Assembly (NCBI GenBank): GCA_938075415.1
Contig: CALJHC010000016.1
Location: forward strand, 124,001-188,000
Length of the DNA: 64,000 nt
Origin: an uncultured Rubripirellula sp.
GTDB taxonomy: Bacteria; Planctomycetota; Planctomycetia; Pirellulales; Pirellulaceae
Direction: 5' to 3'
Shown here: in pieces, positions 19,246 through 28,392 of the stretch
Position numbering within the stretch: the stretch's first letter is position 1
Layout: the number at the start of each line of letters is the position of its first letter
Program-made: the position numbers and the translations under genes
The notes under the pieces: generated by a model
What the model was told of the DNA's origin: nothing
Seen by the model: the letters and a program-made list of their open reading frames with translations, nothing else
Databases searched by the model: none

Positions 19246-20361
19246 ATGTTGCAAAGACGAAAAAGCCATCTGTTTCACAGGCTGCTATCGCTCGCTTTGT
19301 TGCTGATTGGCTTGAATTCAGGAATGCAAGCTCAGGATCCTGCATTGCCTAAAATGAAGTGGACAGAATTACCATCTCTTCCGAATGATTTGGGTGTTGC
19401 GGGTCCCTTTGCAGGTGTGCACCAAGATGCATTGATTGTTGCGGGGGGTGCGAACTTTCCCAAGCCGGTTTGGGAGAATGACAAGCAATGGTTGGATGAT
19501 GTTTACATTTTGAGGCGCTCGGATCAGCAATATCAGTGGTCCCGGGCTGGTAAGCTGCCCAGGCGAATTGCTTATGGGTGTTCAGTGACGATTGATGAGG
19601 GTGTGCTTTGCATGGGAGGAGCCGATGCAGAACAGCATTTTGCTGATGTCTTTTTGATTCGGCTCGACGAAAAGGGGACCGGTGTAGTCTTTGAGTCATT
19701 CCCTCCACTTCCCCAAGCTTGCGCTTATGGAGCCGCAACTATCTCGAATCATGTAGTGTATTTTGTCGGTGGGCAAACGGATTCAGCATTGCAGTCAGCA
19801 AGCCAAAATGTGTGGGCCTTTGACTTAAAAAAACGGGCGAAATCAGCTGAATATTCTTGGGAAACCTTGGCTCCGATGCCCGCGTCTAACCGAGCCTTTC
19901 ATATCTTGATTTCTTCGGCGGATGCTACGGACGAATCAATTTTTCTAATTAGTGGTCGACGGCAAAATGACCAAGATGAGGTCGAGTTTCTGCGTGATAC
20001 TTGGCAATACCGGCCTCGGGATGCGACGTGGGATCGCTGCGCCGACGCGCCAAAGTGTTTAATGGCTGGGGTGGGAGTTGCTTTGTCCTCAAATGATCTT
20101 GTCGTACTTGGTGGTGCGGATGGAACGTTATTTCACCGTGGTGATGAACTGAAGAATCGGCATCCGGGTTTTCCTAAAAAAACGTATGCCTACGATATGC
20201 GACTTGATCGCTGGAGTGATTACGGATCAATACCAGCAAATCATGTGACAACCGTGGCGGTCCAGTGGAACGGCGCAACGGTTATTCCTAGTGGAGAGAT
20301 TCGCCCTCGCGTGCGGTCACCAAAAATTTTAAGTGGTTCGATTCAATCCATCGCTGAGTGA
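19246..20361 (+). CDS. Kelch-repeat mutarotase, NanM-like (N-acetylneuraminate epimerase family)
   Basis: The ATG at 19246 is chosen because it gives a signal peptide (FHRLLSLALLLIGLNSGMQA) and a mature start WTELPSLPND; upstream in-frame starts add a hydrophilic leader and overlap the methyltransferase gene. Kelch-type blades are visible throughout: GVHQDALIVAGGANF, GVLCMGGAD, HVVYFVGGQT, IFLISGRR, DLVVLGGADG. This matches the cyclically permuted mutarotase group that includes E. coli NanM, which converts alpha- to beta-N-acetylneuraminate in the periplasm. The next gene is an N-acylglucosamine 2-epimerase, which strengthens an amino-sugar or sialic acid role. No lyase (NanA) gene is in the window. 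Confidence 0.8.
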   Translation: MLQRRKSHLFHRLLSLALLLIGLNSGMQAQDPALPKMKWTELPSLPNDLGVAGPFAGVHQDALIVAGGANFPKPVWENDKQWLDDVYILRRSDQQYQWSRAGKLPRRIAYGCSVTIDEGVLCMGGADAEQHFADVFLIRLDEKGTGVVFESFPPLPQACAYGAATISNHVVYFVGGQTDSALQSASQNVWAFDLKKRAKSAEYSWETLAPMPASNRAFHILISSADATDESIFLISGRRQNDQDEVEFLRDTWQYRPRDATWDRCADAPKCLMAGVGVALSSNDLVVLGGADGTLFHRGDELKNRHPGFPKKTYAYDMRLDRWSDYGSIPANHVTTVAVQWNGATVIPSGEIRPRVRSPKILSGSIQSIAE

Positions 20362-20386
20362 TTGAAATCAAGTTCGCCAAAGTATT

Positions 20387-20396
20387 AGGAGAGAGG
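20387..20396 (+). promoter_or_regulatory. Shine-Dalgarno for a TTG start (epimerase)
   Basis: AGGAGAGAGG ends two to three bases before the TTG at 20399, with its AGGAG core 7 bases upstream. It supports a TTG start for the epimerase gene, which lacks a suitable ATG near its conserved N-terminus. Confidence 0.5.
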
Positions 20397-20398
20397 TC

Positions 20399-21580
20399 TT
20401 GCAATCACTTCGACGTCAGCAGTTGAAGTCCATTTATGAGAATGGATTATTCGAGGACGTCATTCCATTTTGGTTACAGCACGGGATCGATAAAGAATAC
20501 GGTGGTTTTTTCACCTGCCTTGATCGGTCGGGCGCTGTGATTGATTCGGATAAGGCGGTTTGGCAGCAAGGTCGTTTTACTTGGCTTCTAGCCAAGTTGT
20601 ACAACGAGTTTCCCAATCATTGCTCTGAGCAAAGATCGGTGTGGCTTCGGTTGGCAAATCAGGGTGCGGATTTCTTAGGGCAACACTGCTTTGACCCAAC
20701 CGATGGACGGATGTGGTTTCATTTGACCCGAGACGGAAAACCGATTCGCAAACGGCGGTATGCATATAGCGAAAGTTTTGCAGCCATAGCCTTCGCTCAA
20801 TTGGCCAAAGCTCAGGATGATTCACGCTACGCGCAACTCGCAATCAACACATTCAATCGCTTCGTTGAACATTCCAATTGCGATGATCCATTAATCGCAA
20901 AGACTACCCAGGAACGCCCATTACGAAGTATTGGGATACCGATGATCACATTGGTTACGGCCCAAGAACTAAGAGATGCGATTGATTTTGAGCAAGCCGG
21001 AGATTGGATTGAGGCGAGTATCGCAGAAATTCAGAAATATCACGTCAAGCCTGAGGAATGCTGCGTGATGGAAACCGTTAGCCAAAACGGAGAAATAGTT
21101 GACCATTTTGATGGGCGCACATTGAACCCTGGCCATGCTATCGAAGCTTCGTGGTTCATTATGGATGAAGGCATGAAGCAATCCAATCCTGAACTCATTT
21201 CGCTTGGTACAACCATTCTTGACTGGATGTGGGAGCGTGGTTGGGATTCTAAGTACGGAGGAATGCTTTATTTCACGGATTTGCATGACCATCCTGTTCA
21301 AGAATATTGGCACGATATGAAGTTTTGGTGGCCGCAAAACGAAACAATGATTGCGACGCTGATGGCATACCGGGCAACAGGGAATGAGAAATACGCACTG
21401 TGGCATCAGCGTCTTCACGACTGGGTGTATGCCCACTTTCCCGATACGGAGCATGGAGAGTGGTTTGGCTATCTGGATCGAACAGGACGCGTTACCTCCA
21501 CAGCCAAAGGTAATTTTTGGAAGGGACCATTTCATCTTCCAAGAATGCAGATGACTTGTGCTCGATTATTGGACTTCTGA
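20399..21580 (+). CDS. N-acylglucosamine 2-epimerase (AGE) family protein
   Basis: A cytoplasmic (alpha/alpha)6-barrel sugar epimerase of 393 aa, the usual AGE length. N-terminal landmarks are FWLQHGIDKEYGGFF and KAVWQQGRFTWLL. Likely active-site residues are in LNPGHAIEASWF (His, Glu) and YWHDMKFWWPQNE (His, Asp, Glu). The C-terminus GEWFGYLDRTG and KGPFHLPRM is also typical. AGE interconverts N-acetylglucosamine and N-acetylmannosamine; members of the wider family act on mannose or cellobiose, so the exact sugar is inferred mainly from the NanM-like neighbour 37 bp upstream. It begins at TTG behind a strong ribosome-binding site. Confidence 0.88.
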   Translation: MQSLRRQQLKSIYENGLFEDVIPFWLQHGIDKEYGGFFTCLDRSGAVIDSDKAVWQQGRFTWLLAKLYNEFPNHCSEQRSVWLRLANQGADFLGQHCFDPTDGRMWFHLTRDGKPIRKRRYAYSESFAAIAFAQLAKAQDDSRYAQLAINTFNRFVEHSNCDDPLIAKTTQERPLRSIGIPMITLVTAQELRDAIDFEQAGDWIEASIAEIQKYHVKPEECCVMETVSQNGEIVDHFDGRTLNPGHAIEASWFIMDEGMKQSNPELISLGTTILDWMWERGWDSKYGGMLYFTDLHDHPVQEYWHDMKFWWPQNETMIATLMAYRATGNEKYALWHQRLHDWVYAHFPDTEHGEWFGYLDRTGRVTSTAKGNFWKGPFHLPRMQMTCARLLDF

Positions 21581-21626
21581 CTTTTCCTTACCGATTTAAT
21601 AGACATCGGCATCTAAGATGCTTCGG

Positions 21627-21650
21627 TTTGTCCCTCGAAAGAGGGTCAAA
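21627..21650. other. Short hairpin with GAAA tetraloop in the leader region
   Basis: TTTG-T-CCCTC-GAAA-GAGGG-T-CAAA folds as a 4+5 bp stem with one T-T mismatch and a GAAA tetraloop. It lies 47 bp after the epimerase and about 207 bp before the Gfo/Idh start. No T-run follows, so it is more likely an RNA structural or processing element than a simple terminator. Function not known. Confidence 0.35.
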
Positions 21651-21856
21651 GATGACAGGAAAAATCTAAAGCCTCAGTTAAAAATCATCATTTTGTGTTG
21701 TTCAGCAAACCATCTGGATGCCGAAAACGTATGCAAAATCATGATTTCTAGCTCGATTCTCACAAAAGAGTTCGCAGGCTGTTTACAATTTTGGATCAGA
21801 GCATTGGATGCTCCACGTCCACATTCGACTCAAACTACCACTTGAGGTTTTACACA

Positions 21857-23179
21857 ATGCAAAATGATTCTAACCGTCGGAAATTTATCAAGAGCTCGAC
21901 GGCTGCTGCAGCTGGAGCCGCCCTTACCAGCACAATTGCCCGTACTGCTCATGCTGCTGGTAGTGACGAAATCAAGTTTGTTCTGATCGGATGCGGTGGT
22001 CGAGGCCTTGGAGCCACCGAGAATATCATGAACACAAAAGGCAACGTGAAACTTGTTGCCGCAGCGGACCCCTACACTGAGAAGGCCGCCAATAATTTGG
22101 CCAACCTTGGCAGAAAGAATAAAGGAAAGTTTGCTGAAAAGATCGATGTTCCGCAGGATCGAATTTTCGGCGGATTGGACGGTTACAAGAAAGCCATTGA
22201 TGTCGATGCTGACTTGGTTGTCATTGCGACTCCCCCTGGTTTTAAACCACAGCAGTTTGAGTATGCAGTCAATAAAGGACGACATATTTTCATGGAAAAG
22301 CCTGTTGCATCGGATGCAACAGGTGTTCGTCGCGTCTTGAACGCGGTCGAAGAGTCCAAAAAGAAAGATTTAATGGTTGCGATTGGTTTGCAACGTCGCC
22401 ATGAGCCTCGTTACGTCGAAACGATCCAACGGATTCATGATGGAGCAATTGGTGATGTCATCAATATGCGTGTGTATTGGAACGGCTCCGGTATCTGGTA
22501 CCGAAACCGTAATGAAGAGCAAACGGAGATGGGTTTCCAGGTTAATAACTGGTACCACTTCAACTGGCTTTCCGGTGACCAGATCTGTGAGCAACACATT
22601 CACAATCTGGACGTTGGATGCTGGGTGAAGGGTGAGTACCCCGTTGAATGTAACGGCATGGGTGGACGCGAACTTCGTGAAGACGGAGACGCGAAAAAGT
22701 CACAGATCTTTGATCATACCTTCTGCGAGTACACCTTCTCTGACGGGACAAAAATGTACAGCCAAGGACGTCACGTACGTGGCGTTTGGAACAAGGTTGG
22801 TGAATTTGTTCACGGTTCGAAGGGGACCTCTGATCCGGGAGCTGGTGTGATTGATGGTCCGAATGCTTGGAAGTTTGCTGGTCAGCGACCAAATGGTCAT
22901 CAGCAAGAGCAGCATGACATGATCGAGTCGCTGATGCGTGGCGAGATTTACAACGAAGGTGAGTATGGTGCAAAATCAACCTTCACTGCAATTCTCGGGC
23001 GAGAAGCCTGCTACAGCGGGAAGGTCCTCAAGTGGGATGACTTGCTAGAGAATGGCCGAGAGCTGGCTCCTGGTATCGACAATTACACGCTCGATACCCC
23101 GCCGCCGCCATCTGCACTTCCCGGACCGGATGGAGTTTATCCGTTCGCCGTGCCCGGCAAGTACGACCCCTTTGCCTAG
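21857..23179 (+). CDS. Tat-exported Gfo/Idh/MocA-family oxidoreductase
   Basis: The ATG at 21857 starts MQNDSNRRKFIKSSTAAAAG, a twin-arginine signal with an Ala-rich hydrophobic core ending at THAA-type residues (TARTAHAAG). The NAD(P)-binding motif is LIGCGGRG (~residue 44), followed by AAADPY at the end of the second strand and the family hallmark MEKPVASD. The C-terminal half is the beta-sheet substrate domain (NMRVYWNGSGIWYRN). This is the planctomycete-expanded group of exported sugar or inositol-type dehydrogenases; substrate unknown. It is followed directly by a strong terminator. The gene stands alone, about 276 bp after the epimerase, and may have its own promoter there. Confidence 0.9.
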   Translation: MQNDSNRRKFIKSSTAAAAGAALTSTIARTAHAAGSDEIKFVLIGCGGRGLGATENIMNTKGNVKLVAAADPYTEKAANNLANLGRKNKGKFAEKIDVPQDRIFGGLDGYKKAIDVDADLVVIATPPGFKPQQFEYAVNKGRHIFMEKPVASDATGVRRVLNAVEESKKKDLMVAIGLQRRHEPRYVETIQRIHDGAIGDVINMRVYWNGSGIWYRNRNEEQTEMGFQVNNWYHFNWLSGDQICEQHIHNLDVGCWVKGEYPVECNGMGGRELREDGDAKKSQIFDHTFCEYTFSDGTKMYSQGRHVRGVWNKVGEFVHGSKGTSDPGAGVIDGPNAWKFAGQRPNGHQQEQHDMIESLMRGEIYNEGEYGAKSTFTAILGREACYSGKVLKWDDLLENGRELAPGIDNYTLDTPPPPSALPGPDGVYPFAVPGKYDPFA

Positions 23180-23210
23180 AGCGTGCAAAGCGATTGGTTG
23201 AACAATCAGA

Positions 23211-23251
23211 CCTCACCTCGTCTTTCAGATTCGGGGTGAGGTTTTTTGTTT
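23211..23251 (+). terminator. Rho-independent terminator after the Gfo/Idh gene
   Basis: CCTCACC (23211-23217) pairs with GGTGAGG (23235-23241), a 7-bp GC-rich stem, directly followed by TTTTTTGTTT. It is 31 bp after the stop codon at 23179. Confidence 0.8.
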
Positions 23252-23348
23252 GGCCGATCTGCATCGGCCTGTCTTCTGAAAGGGCGCCTCAGGACAAGAC
23301 GCTCTGATGCCTTAAGTTGGAAGATGCCACCGACCATGCTGTCGATGG

Positions 23349-26300
23349 TCACTTTCCCCTGATTTGCCTTCTGGGACCGTGTTGTGGCTCAGAGGGAAAG
23401 TGGAGGCGCAACTTGGGAAGTGGGTCCACTTCACCTTGCGGCATCGCTTGTTGCATTGATTCCTGCGGTGTCAATTCTTCCTGAACCGCCGACAGGGGCT
23501 TGGATTCTTCTAAGTCGTTGATTGGATGCTCTGTCGGTAAGCCACCGAGGTCTCCATCATTTTTAGGCTTGCGGTTGCATTTGAACCATCGACCAGCGGG
23601 TCCCGCCAAGAGCGCCGGCAGTAGAATCATGTCTCCAATCAAAGCGGTGGCCAACATCACAAGCATGAGTGACCCAAAGCGTTGAGTAGGCGTGAAGGTG
23701 GAAAGAGCGAATACAAATAAGCCCAAACCGCCAACGATGGTTGTTTGGGTCATCGCTGGACCAACCCGTCGATAGGTCTCGATGACTGCCTCGATTCGCG
23801 TCATCCCTCTGCTGAGGTTGGTGCGGAACCAGGATAAAAAGTGAATGGTGTCATCGACCGCTACGCCCATCGCGACAGATGCGGTCATCATGGTTCCGAT
23901 GTCAATTTCCATACCCAGGTGGCACATCACGCCAAACACCATGATGACCGGAAAGACGTTTGGGATCATGGCAATCATTCCGGCGATAAAACCATCGCGA
24001 AGATTGCCGGGTAAAAGCCAGCTTGTTGGCATGCCGCCTGGATTCAATAGTAACGCCATCACTCCGGCAATCAGTATGAATGCCAAGCCAATCGATTCTG
24101 TCAAACTGGTAAGCAGGGTACGCTGTGCTTTGTAAACAACTGGAACGACACCTGTGTAAACGACTCCCAAGGAATCCGAGCCCGCTTTCTTTTCGGATTC
24201 GGTGATAGCAAGATTGATTCCGTCGTTCTCTCGGATCAACTCGGTGTCGATAAGATGATTGGCGGTGTTGAAGTCGTTTTTAGAGAAGGTGTCACTGCCC
24301 AGCCAGATAATCGCATCATAGCTCTGAACAAACTTTGTCCACTTCTCATTCGCCACGAGTTCATCACGTTTTTCTTTGGTGACGTCCAGCCAAGTTGGAC
24401 GAGAGAGGCGTTCACCGCTGATCAATTCACCAAGTGTGCTGAGGAATGCTGCTCGGGAATCAATCTTGTCGTTAGCAGTCAGCAGCGTGGCTTCCTCGAT
24501 TTTTGACGGCGTCTTCGAGCCGACTAGAAGTACGCGAGAGCGGGGGTTGATTTTGTTGGCGTTGGTTTCATCATTGGATGCCAATCTGCTGAGTAGTTCG
24601 CGGCGGGTTTCATAAGCGTGCAGCACCGGTTGAACTGCTTCCCGCAAGGTGTAAATGAATCCCCCGTAATCAACATCTGACAATGCGGCGACGCGCAAGC
24701 TGATTCGCCAAAGTTCACTTGGGCTTTGCTCCGCAGTTTGTTCCATTTGCAGATAATCAATTTCTTTGAGATCTGCAAGCGATGCCGTAAGTTCCCGAGT
24801 GAATTTTGCTCTGACTGGACTGTAGCTGTTGGCAGGTTCTGGCAAGGGTGGCAGAAAGGTGTTGGCCGACATGGCTTGGCCAACGATTCCTCTTCCGGGT
24901 TCACCGAGAGTTTGATTGACCACTTTCCGAACGCGTTCGACCAGTTCGGCACGCTCAAGAATTCCAAGCGAGTCAATCGTCTTGGCGTTGACATCAGTGA
25001 CTTCTGTATCGCTATCGGCGGGTGCCCCTTCAGCCTGCATCGATGCAGGTACCCTCACGACCAATTCCATCGGTACCAACTTGCCGAAGTTGTCCTCAAG
25101 CCAACCATAGTCGTGGATAATTCGAGAGTCTGGATCAAATAGCTTTAGCAATTGCACTGAAGTTTTGATTTCTCGCAAACCCCAAGCTCCGCCAAACAGT
25201 GCCAAGAGGCAAACTGTGGTTACCAAGGCATGGTGACCGGTAATCCAACGACCAAGATTTGCCCACCACTCAGATAATCGTGATTCGTTAGCCAGTTCAG
25301 CATTTGGTGTGATTTCCTCTTCTTTGAATCCCGGAACAAAGGTTTGTAAGGCCGCGGGTAGAAAGGAAAACAGAATTCCCACGGTCATCATGACACCGAT
25401 GCCCGAGTAAAGACCGAAATTGCTGATCGGGGCTAGGTTACTGGTGAAGAGAGAAACAAGCCCAATCGCCGTCGTGGTTGAGGCCAACGCACACGGTAGC
25501 AATGCATGCTTGAATGCACGGCCGGTTGCACCACGCTCGCCTCGTGCTCTCACTTCGTCACGGTAATAATTGATAACGTGAATCGCGCCGGAAAGACCTA
25601 GCACATACACCAAAGATGGCATGCTCATTAGGATGGCGTCCACCCTGCCGGCTGACCACCAAACGATCCCCATGCTTAATCCAGCCGAGCTTCCGCCAAC
25701 AATAAACACCATGGTTGTGATCTTGAAGCTTCGGAAGCAAAGGTAAGACAAGATGATGCCCAGAAGGATGCTGTATCCAACAAGGCGAACCAATGTCACG
25801 GTCCCCTCTTCATCGATTGCGATGTTGTCGACCGGTGGACCGCCCATGCGAAGGGGAGTCGTTCCGGGAGCGATAATTGAGTTGCTTTGATTGAATGGTG
25901 GCGGGGCCATCGACGGGGCCGAGGGTGGCGTAATCCCCGACTCCTCGGCAAGCACCAAAAGCCTGCCGCGAGCTTGACCCAGACAACCGCGTCCAAGTGC
26001 GAACGGCAGGTTGTCATTGGCGATGTCGGTCAGAGTAACCATCACACATGTCAAACGCGGTGGCGGTTCGACGTTGGCCGCATCATAGACCGCATACCAA
26101 ACTTCGGTTCGACGCTCGAGTGATGCGATCTTTAGTTCATCAAGCGAACCATTAAAGTCTGATTCGAGTAATTCGTTCAGCGTGTTTTCGACAAGAAAGT
26201 CAAAATCAGTCGGCAATGAGTCCCTGCGGTTTTCCGGGATGAGTGATCGGAAAGCAGTCGGAGTCCAGGTGAATTGGTCGTCAATGGCGGGCGCGAATAA

Positions 26301-27098
26301 ACTGCCCGTCAAACGCTGCATCGCTAGGCGTCGTGCCACGACGCCCCGCCGTGACTCATCCGTGAAATCAACAGGCCACAGCGAACCGCCCTCTTGGGCT
26401 AATTCATCAACGGCCATTTCTCCAGTTTGCACCGTCTGAAACAGCGGTGCACAAATGAGGGATAGGTCGTTGTAGAAAGGATTGGCAATGCGATCCCCCG
26501 GCGGTTCCCCAAAGGCCGTCACAAAGGTGCCTTGGAGTTCGAATGTTCCCATTGATCGCTGGATCCGGCGTACGACACCAGCCACCGCATTCATCGCTCC
26601 CTCCCAACGGTACAGATGACCGTCAGGGGTGATGTAGTACCACTGGCCTTGAGTGTTGCAGAGCCATTTTTCCTGCTCGCCTCCCCAGTTGAATTGCTCG
26701 TCGCCACTGAGTACTAACTGGAGGTCGATAGCGACTTCTCGTGCCCTTTGATAGGTTTCTACCTGATCAGCGGCGACGTCTTCTGAAGGATCGTAGGATG
26801 CACTCTCATGAACGAGTTTTTCCTGAAACAATTTCAGGCGTTGATCGTCTTTGGAACAGCCAGGCCATGTGGTGAGGACGAAACTTTCACCAGCGAAGTG
26901 ATCTGCGAACCAACTCAGCTCGGCAGTTTCCGGAAAATCACTTGGTAACCAGTCTTTGACGTCATTCTCTTTCTGCTGCAAGCTAAGCCGCGCAGCCCGA
27001 AAGACCGATGGCATGCAAAAGCAGAAGACAATGAGAATCAGTAGCGCATACGGGATGCCGAGAGGGCTTCGTCGCTCGAGTAGAGGGTCTTGGTTCAT
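23349..27098 (-). CDS. RND-superfamily (MMPL/SSD-type) exporter
   Basis: An inner-membrane transporter of 1249 aa. One transmembrane helix near residues 14-36 is followed by a large periplasmic domain, then a helix bundle around 435-600 (VGYSILLGIILSYLCF, PSLVYVLGLSGAIHVI), a second single helix (~640-665) with another periplasmic domain, and a final bundle (~1000-1180) including DIGTMMTASVAMGVAVDDTIHFLSWF. The GVAVDDTIHF-type motif in TM4/TM10 is the proton-relay/SSD signature of MMPL-like RND proteins. Relatives export lipids, hopanoids or other hydrophobic compounds; substrate unknown. The C-terminal ~80 residues are hydrophilic and low complexity. No membrane-fusion or outer-membrane partner gene is adjacent. 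It is convergent with the Gfo/Idh gene. Confidence 0.85.
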   Translation of the reverse strand: MNQDPLLERRSPLGIPYALLILIVFCFCMPSVFRAARLSLQQKENDVKDWLPSDFPETAELSWFADHFAGESFVLTTWPGCSKDDQRLKLFQEKLVHESASYDPSEDVAADQVETYQRAREVAIDLQLVLSGDEQFNWGGEQEKWLCNTQGQWYYITPDGHLYRWEGAMNAVAGVVRRIQRSMGTFELQGTFVTAFGEPPGDRIANPFYNDLSLICAPLFQTVQTGEMAVDELAQEGGSLWPVDFTDESRRGVVARRLAMQRLTGSLFAPAIDDQFTWTPTAFRSLIPENRRDSLPTDFDFLVENTLNELLESDFNGSLDELKIASLERRTEVWYAVYDAANVEPPPRLTCVMVTLTDIANDNLPFALGRGCLGQARGRLLVLAEESGITPPSAPSMAPPPFNQSNSIIAPGTTPLRMGGPPVDNIAIDEEGTVTLVRLVGYSILLGIILSYLCFRSFKITTMVFIVGGSSAGLSMGIVWWSAGRVDAILMSMPSLVYVLGLSGAIHVINYYRDEVRARGERGATGRAFKHALLPCALASTTTAIGLVSLFTSNLAPISNFGLYSGIGVMMTVGILFSFLPAALQTFVPGFKEEEITPNAELANESRLSEWWANLGRWITGHHALVTTVCLLALFGGAWGLREIKTSVQLLKLFDPDSRIIHDYGWLEDNFGKLVPMELVVRVPASMQAEGAPADSDTEVTDVNAKTIDSLGILERAELVERVRKVVNQTLGEPGRGIVGQAMSANTFLPPLPEPANSYSPVRAKFTRELTASLADLKEIDYLQMEQTAEQSPSELWRISLRVAALSDVDYGGFIYTLREAVQPVLHAYETRRELLSRLASNDETNANKINPRSRVLLVGSKTPSKIEEATLLTANDKIDSRAAFLSTLGELISGERLSRPTWLDVTKEKRDELVANEKWTKFVQSYDAIIWLGSDTFSKNDFNTANHLIDTELIRENDGINLAITESEKKAGSDSLGVVYTGVVPVVYKAQRTLLTSLTESIGLAFILIAGVMALLLNPGGMPTSWLLPGNLRDGFIAGMIAMIPNVFPVIMVFGVMCHLGMEIDIGTMMTASVAMGVAVDDTIHFLSWFRTNLSRGMTRIEAVIETYRRVGPAMTQTTIVGGLGLFVFALSTFTPTQRFGSLMLVMLATALIGDMILLPALLAGPAGRWFKCNRKPKNDGDLGGLPTEHPINDLEESKPLSAVQEELTPQESMQQAMPQGEVDPLPKLRLHFPSEPQHGPRRQIRGK

Positions 27099-27468
27099 AA
27101 GCGACAGTGGGGGACCAAAAACGCTGCGGGCATCAGATGAATAAGATCATTCTGAACGTAAATTACCGACCCGAGGCTTGGGGGTCTACTTCAATCGGTC
27201 CTTTACCATTGGGCAAGTGCTCAATACCGCCGGAATGTAGCAATCACGGCCAGTTTGCTAGCACACTAATCAGCAGATAGCCCCGAAGGGGGGGTAGTTG
27301 GGCGGTTGTCAACTGATGGCGATCCCCTGTCGACTTCACGAACGATGAAATCGGGAGAGTGAGGTGATGATTAGTTCGAAGTTGGCTTGGGATTGGTTGC
27401 CCACCAGCCAGTTTTCCCGCCCGTTTGGTCAGTCAATCGGCTTCCTGCAAGCAGGATCGGTTAACAAG
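27099..27468. other. Intergenic stretch between the exporter and the pilin gene
   Basis: About 390 bp without a convincing gene. It should hold the promoter of the exporter near its right-to-left start at 27098 and the end of the pilin operon. A GC-rich patch CCCCGAAGGGGGGG (27282-27296) could form a very short hairpin. A small plus-strand ORF from 27364 overlaps the pilin gene end and has no support. Confidence 0.4.
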
Positions 27469-27496
27469 AATCTCAATTCATCAATCTCAATTCATC
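27469..27496. repeat. Perfect 14-bp tandem duplication over the stop codon of the pilin gene
   Basis: AATCTCAATTCATC occurs twice in direct tandem (27469-27482, 27483-27496). The TGA stop of the DUF1559 gene is inside the second copy (27487-27489, minus strand), so the duplication adds nothing to the protein but repeats its last codons. Confidence 0.85.
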
Positions 27497-28392
27497 TCCG
27501 GCAATTGACCATCGGCTCGATTTCCATAATTTTGAAAGACATCTGGATCGATGGAGCTGCTAATGAATTGCGTTGAGCCATCCGCCATGCCAAAGTTACC
27601 ACCTCCAAAATGAAAGCTACCGAACTTTCCGACTGCCAACGGATCTTGATCTTGAAACCCGTTTGAGTGGTTCGTTTGATAGGTTTGCCAGTTGTTATCT
27701 TTTCTCGCATCGAAGCCACTTGTGTTTCGAAGTGTGGCGCGCGTTCCGGAAACCCAGCCCAAATTATTCCCACCCGGGATGCATTCTCCGACCAAAATTG
27801 TATGGGAGCTACCGTCAAGAATATCGCTATAGCGCACGTCACTATTGAGATACAACAGTCCGTTATTATCGATGTCAATTGGAGCCTCCGAGCCATTGTG
27901 GCATCCAGCATAATTCGTGATCCCAATTTGGAGATCATCGGCCATTGTGATGGTGCCATCGGTCCACGCTGAGGGGCAGACAAGTGTTGGGATCTTTAAG
28001 GCCCTGACTTTTTGGTTCACCTCAGCGTAAGCCCCAGCCTCGATGTCAAACTGTTGAAAAACATTTTGCTGTTCGATGTAAGGCAAGATGGAGACAATCC
28101 AGCTGACGGACTGACCGACTGGTTCATTCACAATGGGTCCCTCAGAATTAATGGATCCAGCTGGCAGCTTTTCCATACTGAATTCATAGTGATGAATGCC
28201 CAGACCAAGTTGCGCTAGGTTATTCAGGCAGCTCACTCGCCTCGCGGCCTCTCGAGCCGCCTGCACAGCTGGTAGTAGTAGGCCGACTAGAATGCCAATA
28301 ATTGCAATGACGACCAACAGTTCCACAAGCGTGAAAGCGCGTTGTTCATGCCGTTTTCGCAGTTCGTTGTTATGGTGAAAAAGCATCTTCAT
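27487..28392 (-). CDS. DUF1559 prepilin-type protein
   Basis: A 301-aa pilin-like protein with a type IV prepilin signal: basic leader then A-FTLVELLVVIAIIGILVG, with Glu at +5; the -1 residue is Ala instead of the usual Gly. AVQAAREAARRVSC directly after the helix is the hallmark of the planctomycete DUF1559 family. The C-terminal part has FHFGGGNFGMADGS, the conserved DUF1559 motif. It would be cleaved by a prepilin peptidase (not in this window) and assembled in an envelope filament. Its start codon abuts the stop of the GspK-like gene, so it is the last gene of the operon. It could be the major subunit of the structure. Confidence 0.92.
   Translation of the reverse strand: MKMLFHHNNELRKRHEQRAFTLVELLVVIAIIGILVGLLLPAVQAAREAARRVSCLNNLAQLGLGIHHYEFSMEKLPAGSINSEGPIVNEPVGQSVSWIVSILPYIEQQNVFQQFDIEAGAYAEVNQKVRALKIPTLVCPSAWTDGTITMADDLQIGITNYAGCHNGSEAPIDIDNNGLLYLNSDVRYSDILDGSSHTILVGECIPGGNNLGWVSGTRATLRNTSGFDARKDNNWQTYQTNHSNGFQDQDPLAVGKFGSFHFGGGNFGMADGSTQFISSSIDPDVFQNYGNRADGQLPEMN

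Noticed and set aside
21618-21845. 75-codon plus ORF between the epimerase and Gfo/Idh genes
   Set aside because: No RBS, Cys/Ser-rich composition, and it begins in the hairpin element. Treated as non-coding leader.
23845-24135. Plus ORF within the RND exporter with Met/Ile/Pro-rich product
   Set aside because: It is the reverse frame of membrane helices; not a gene.
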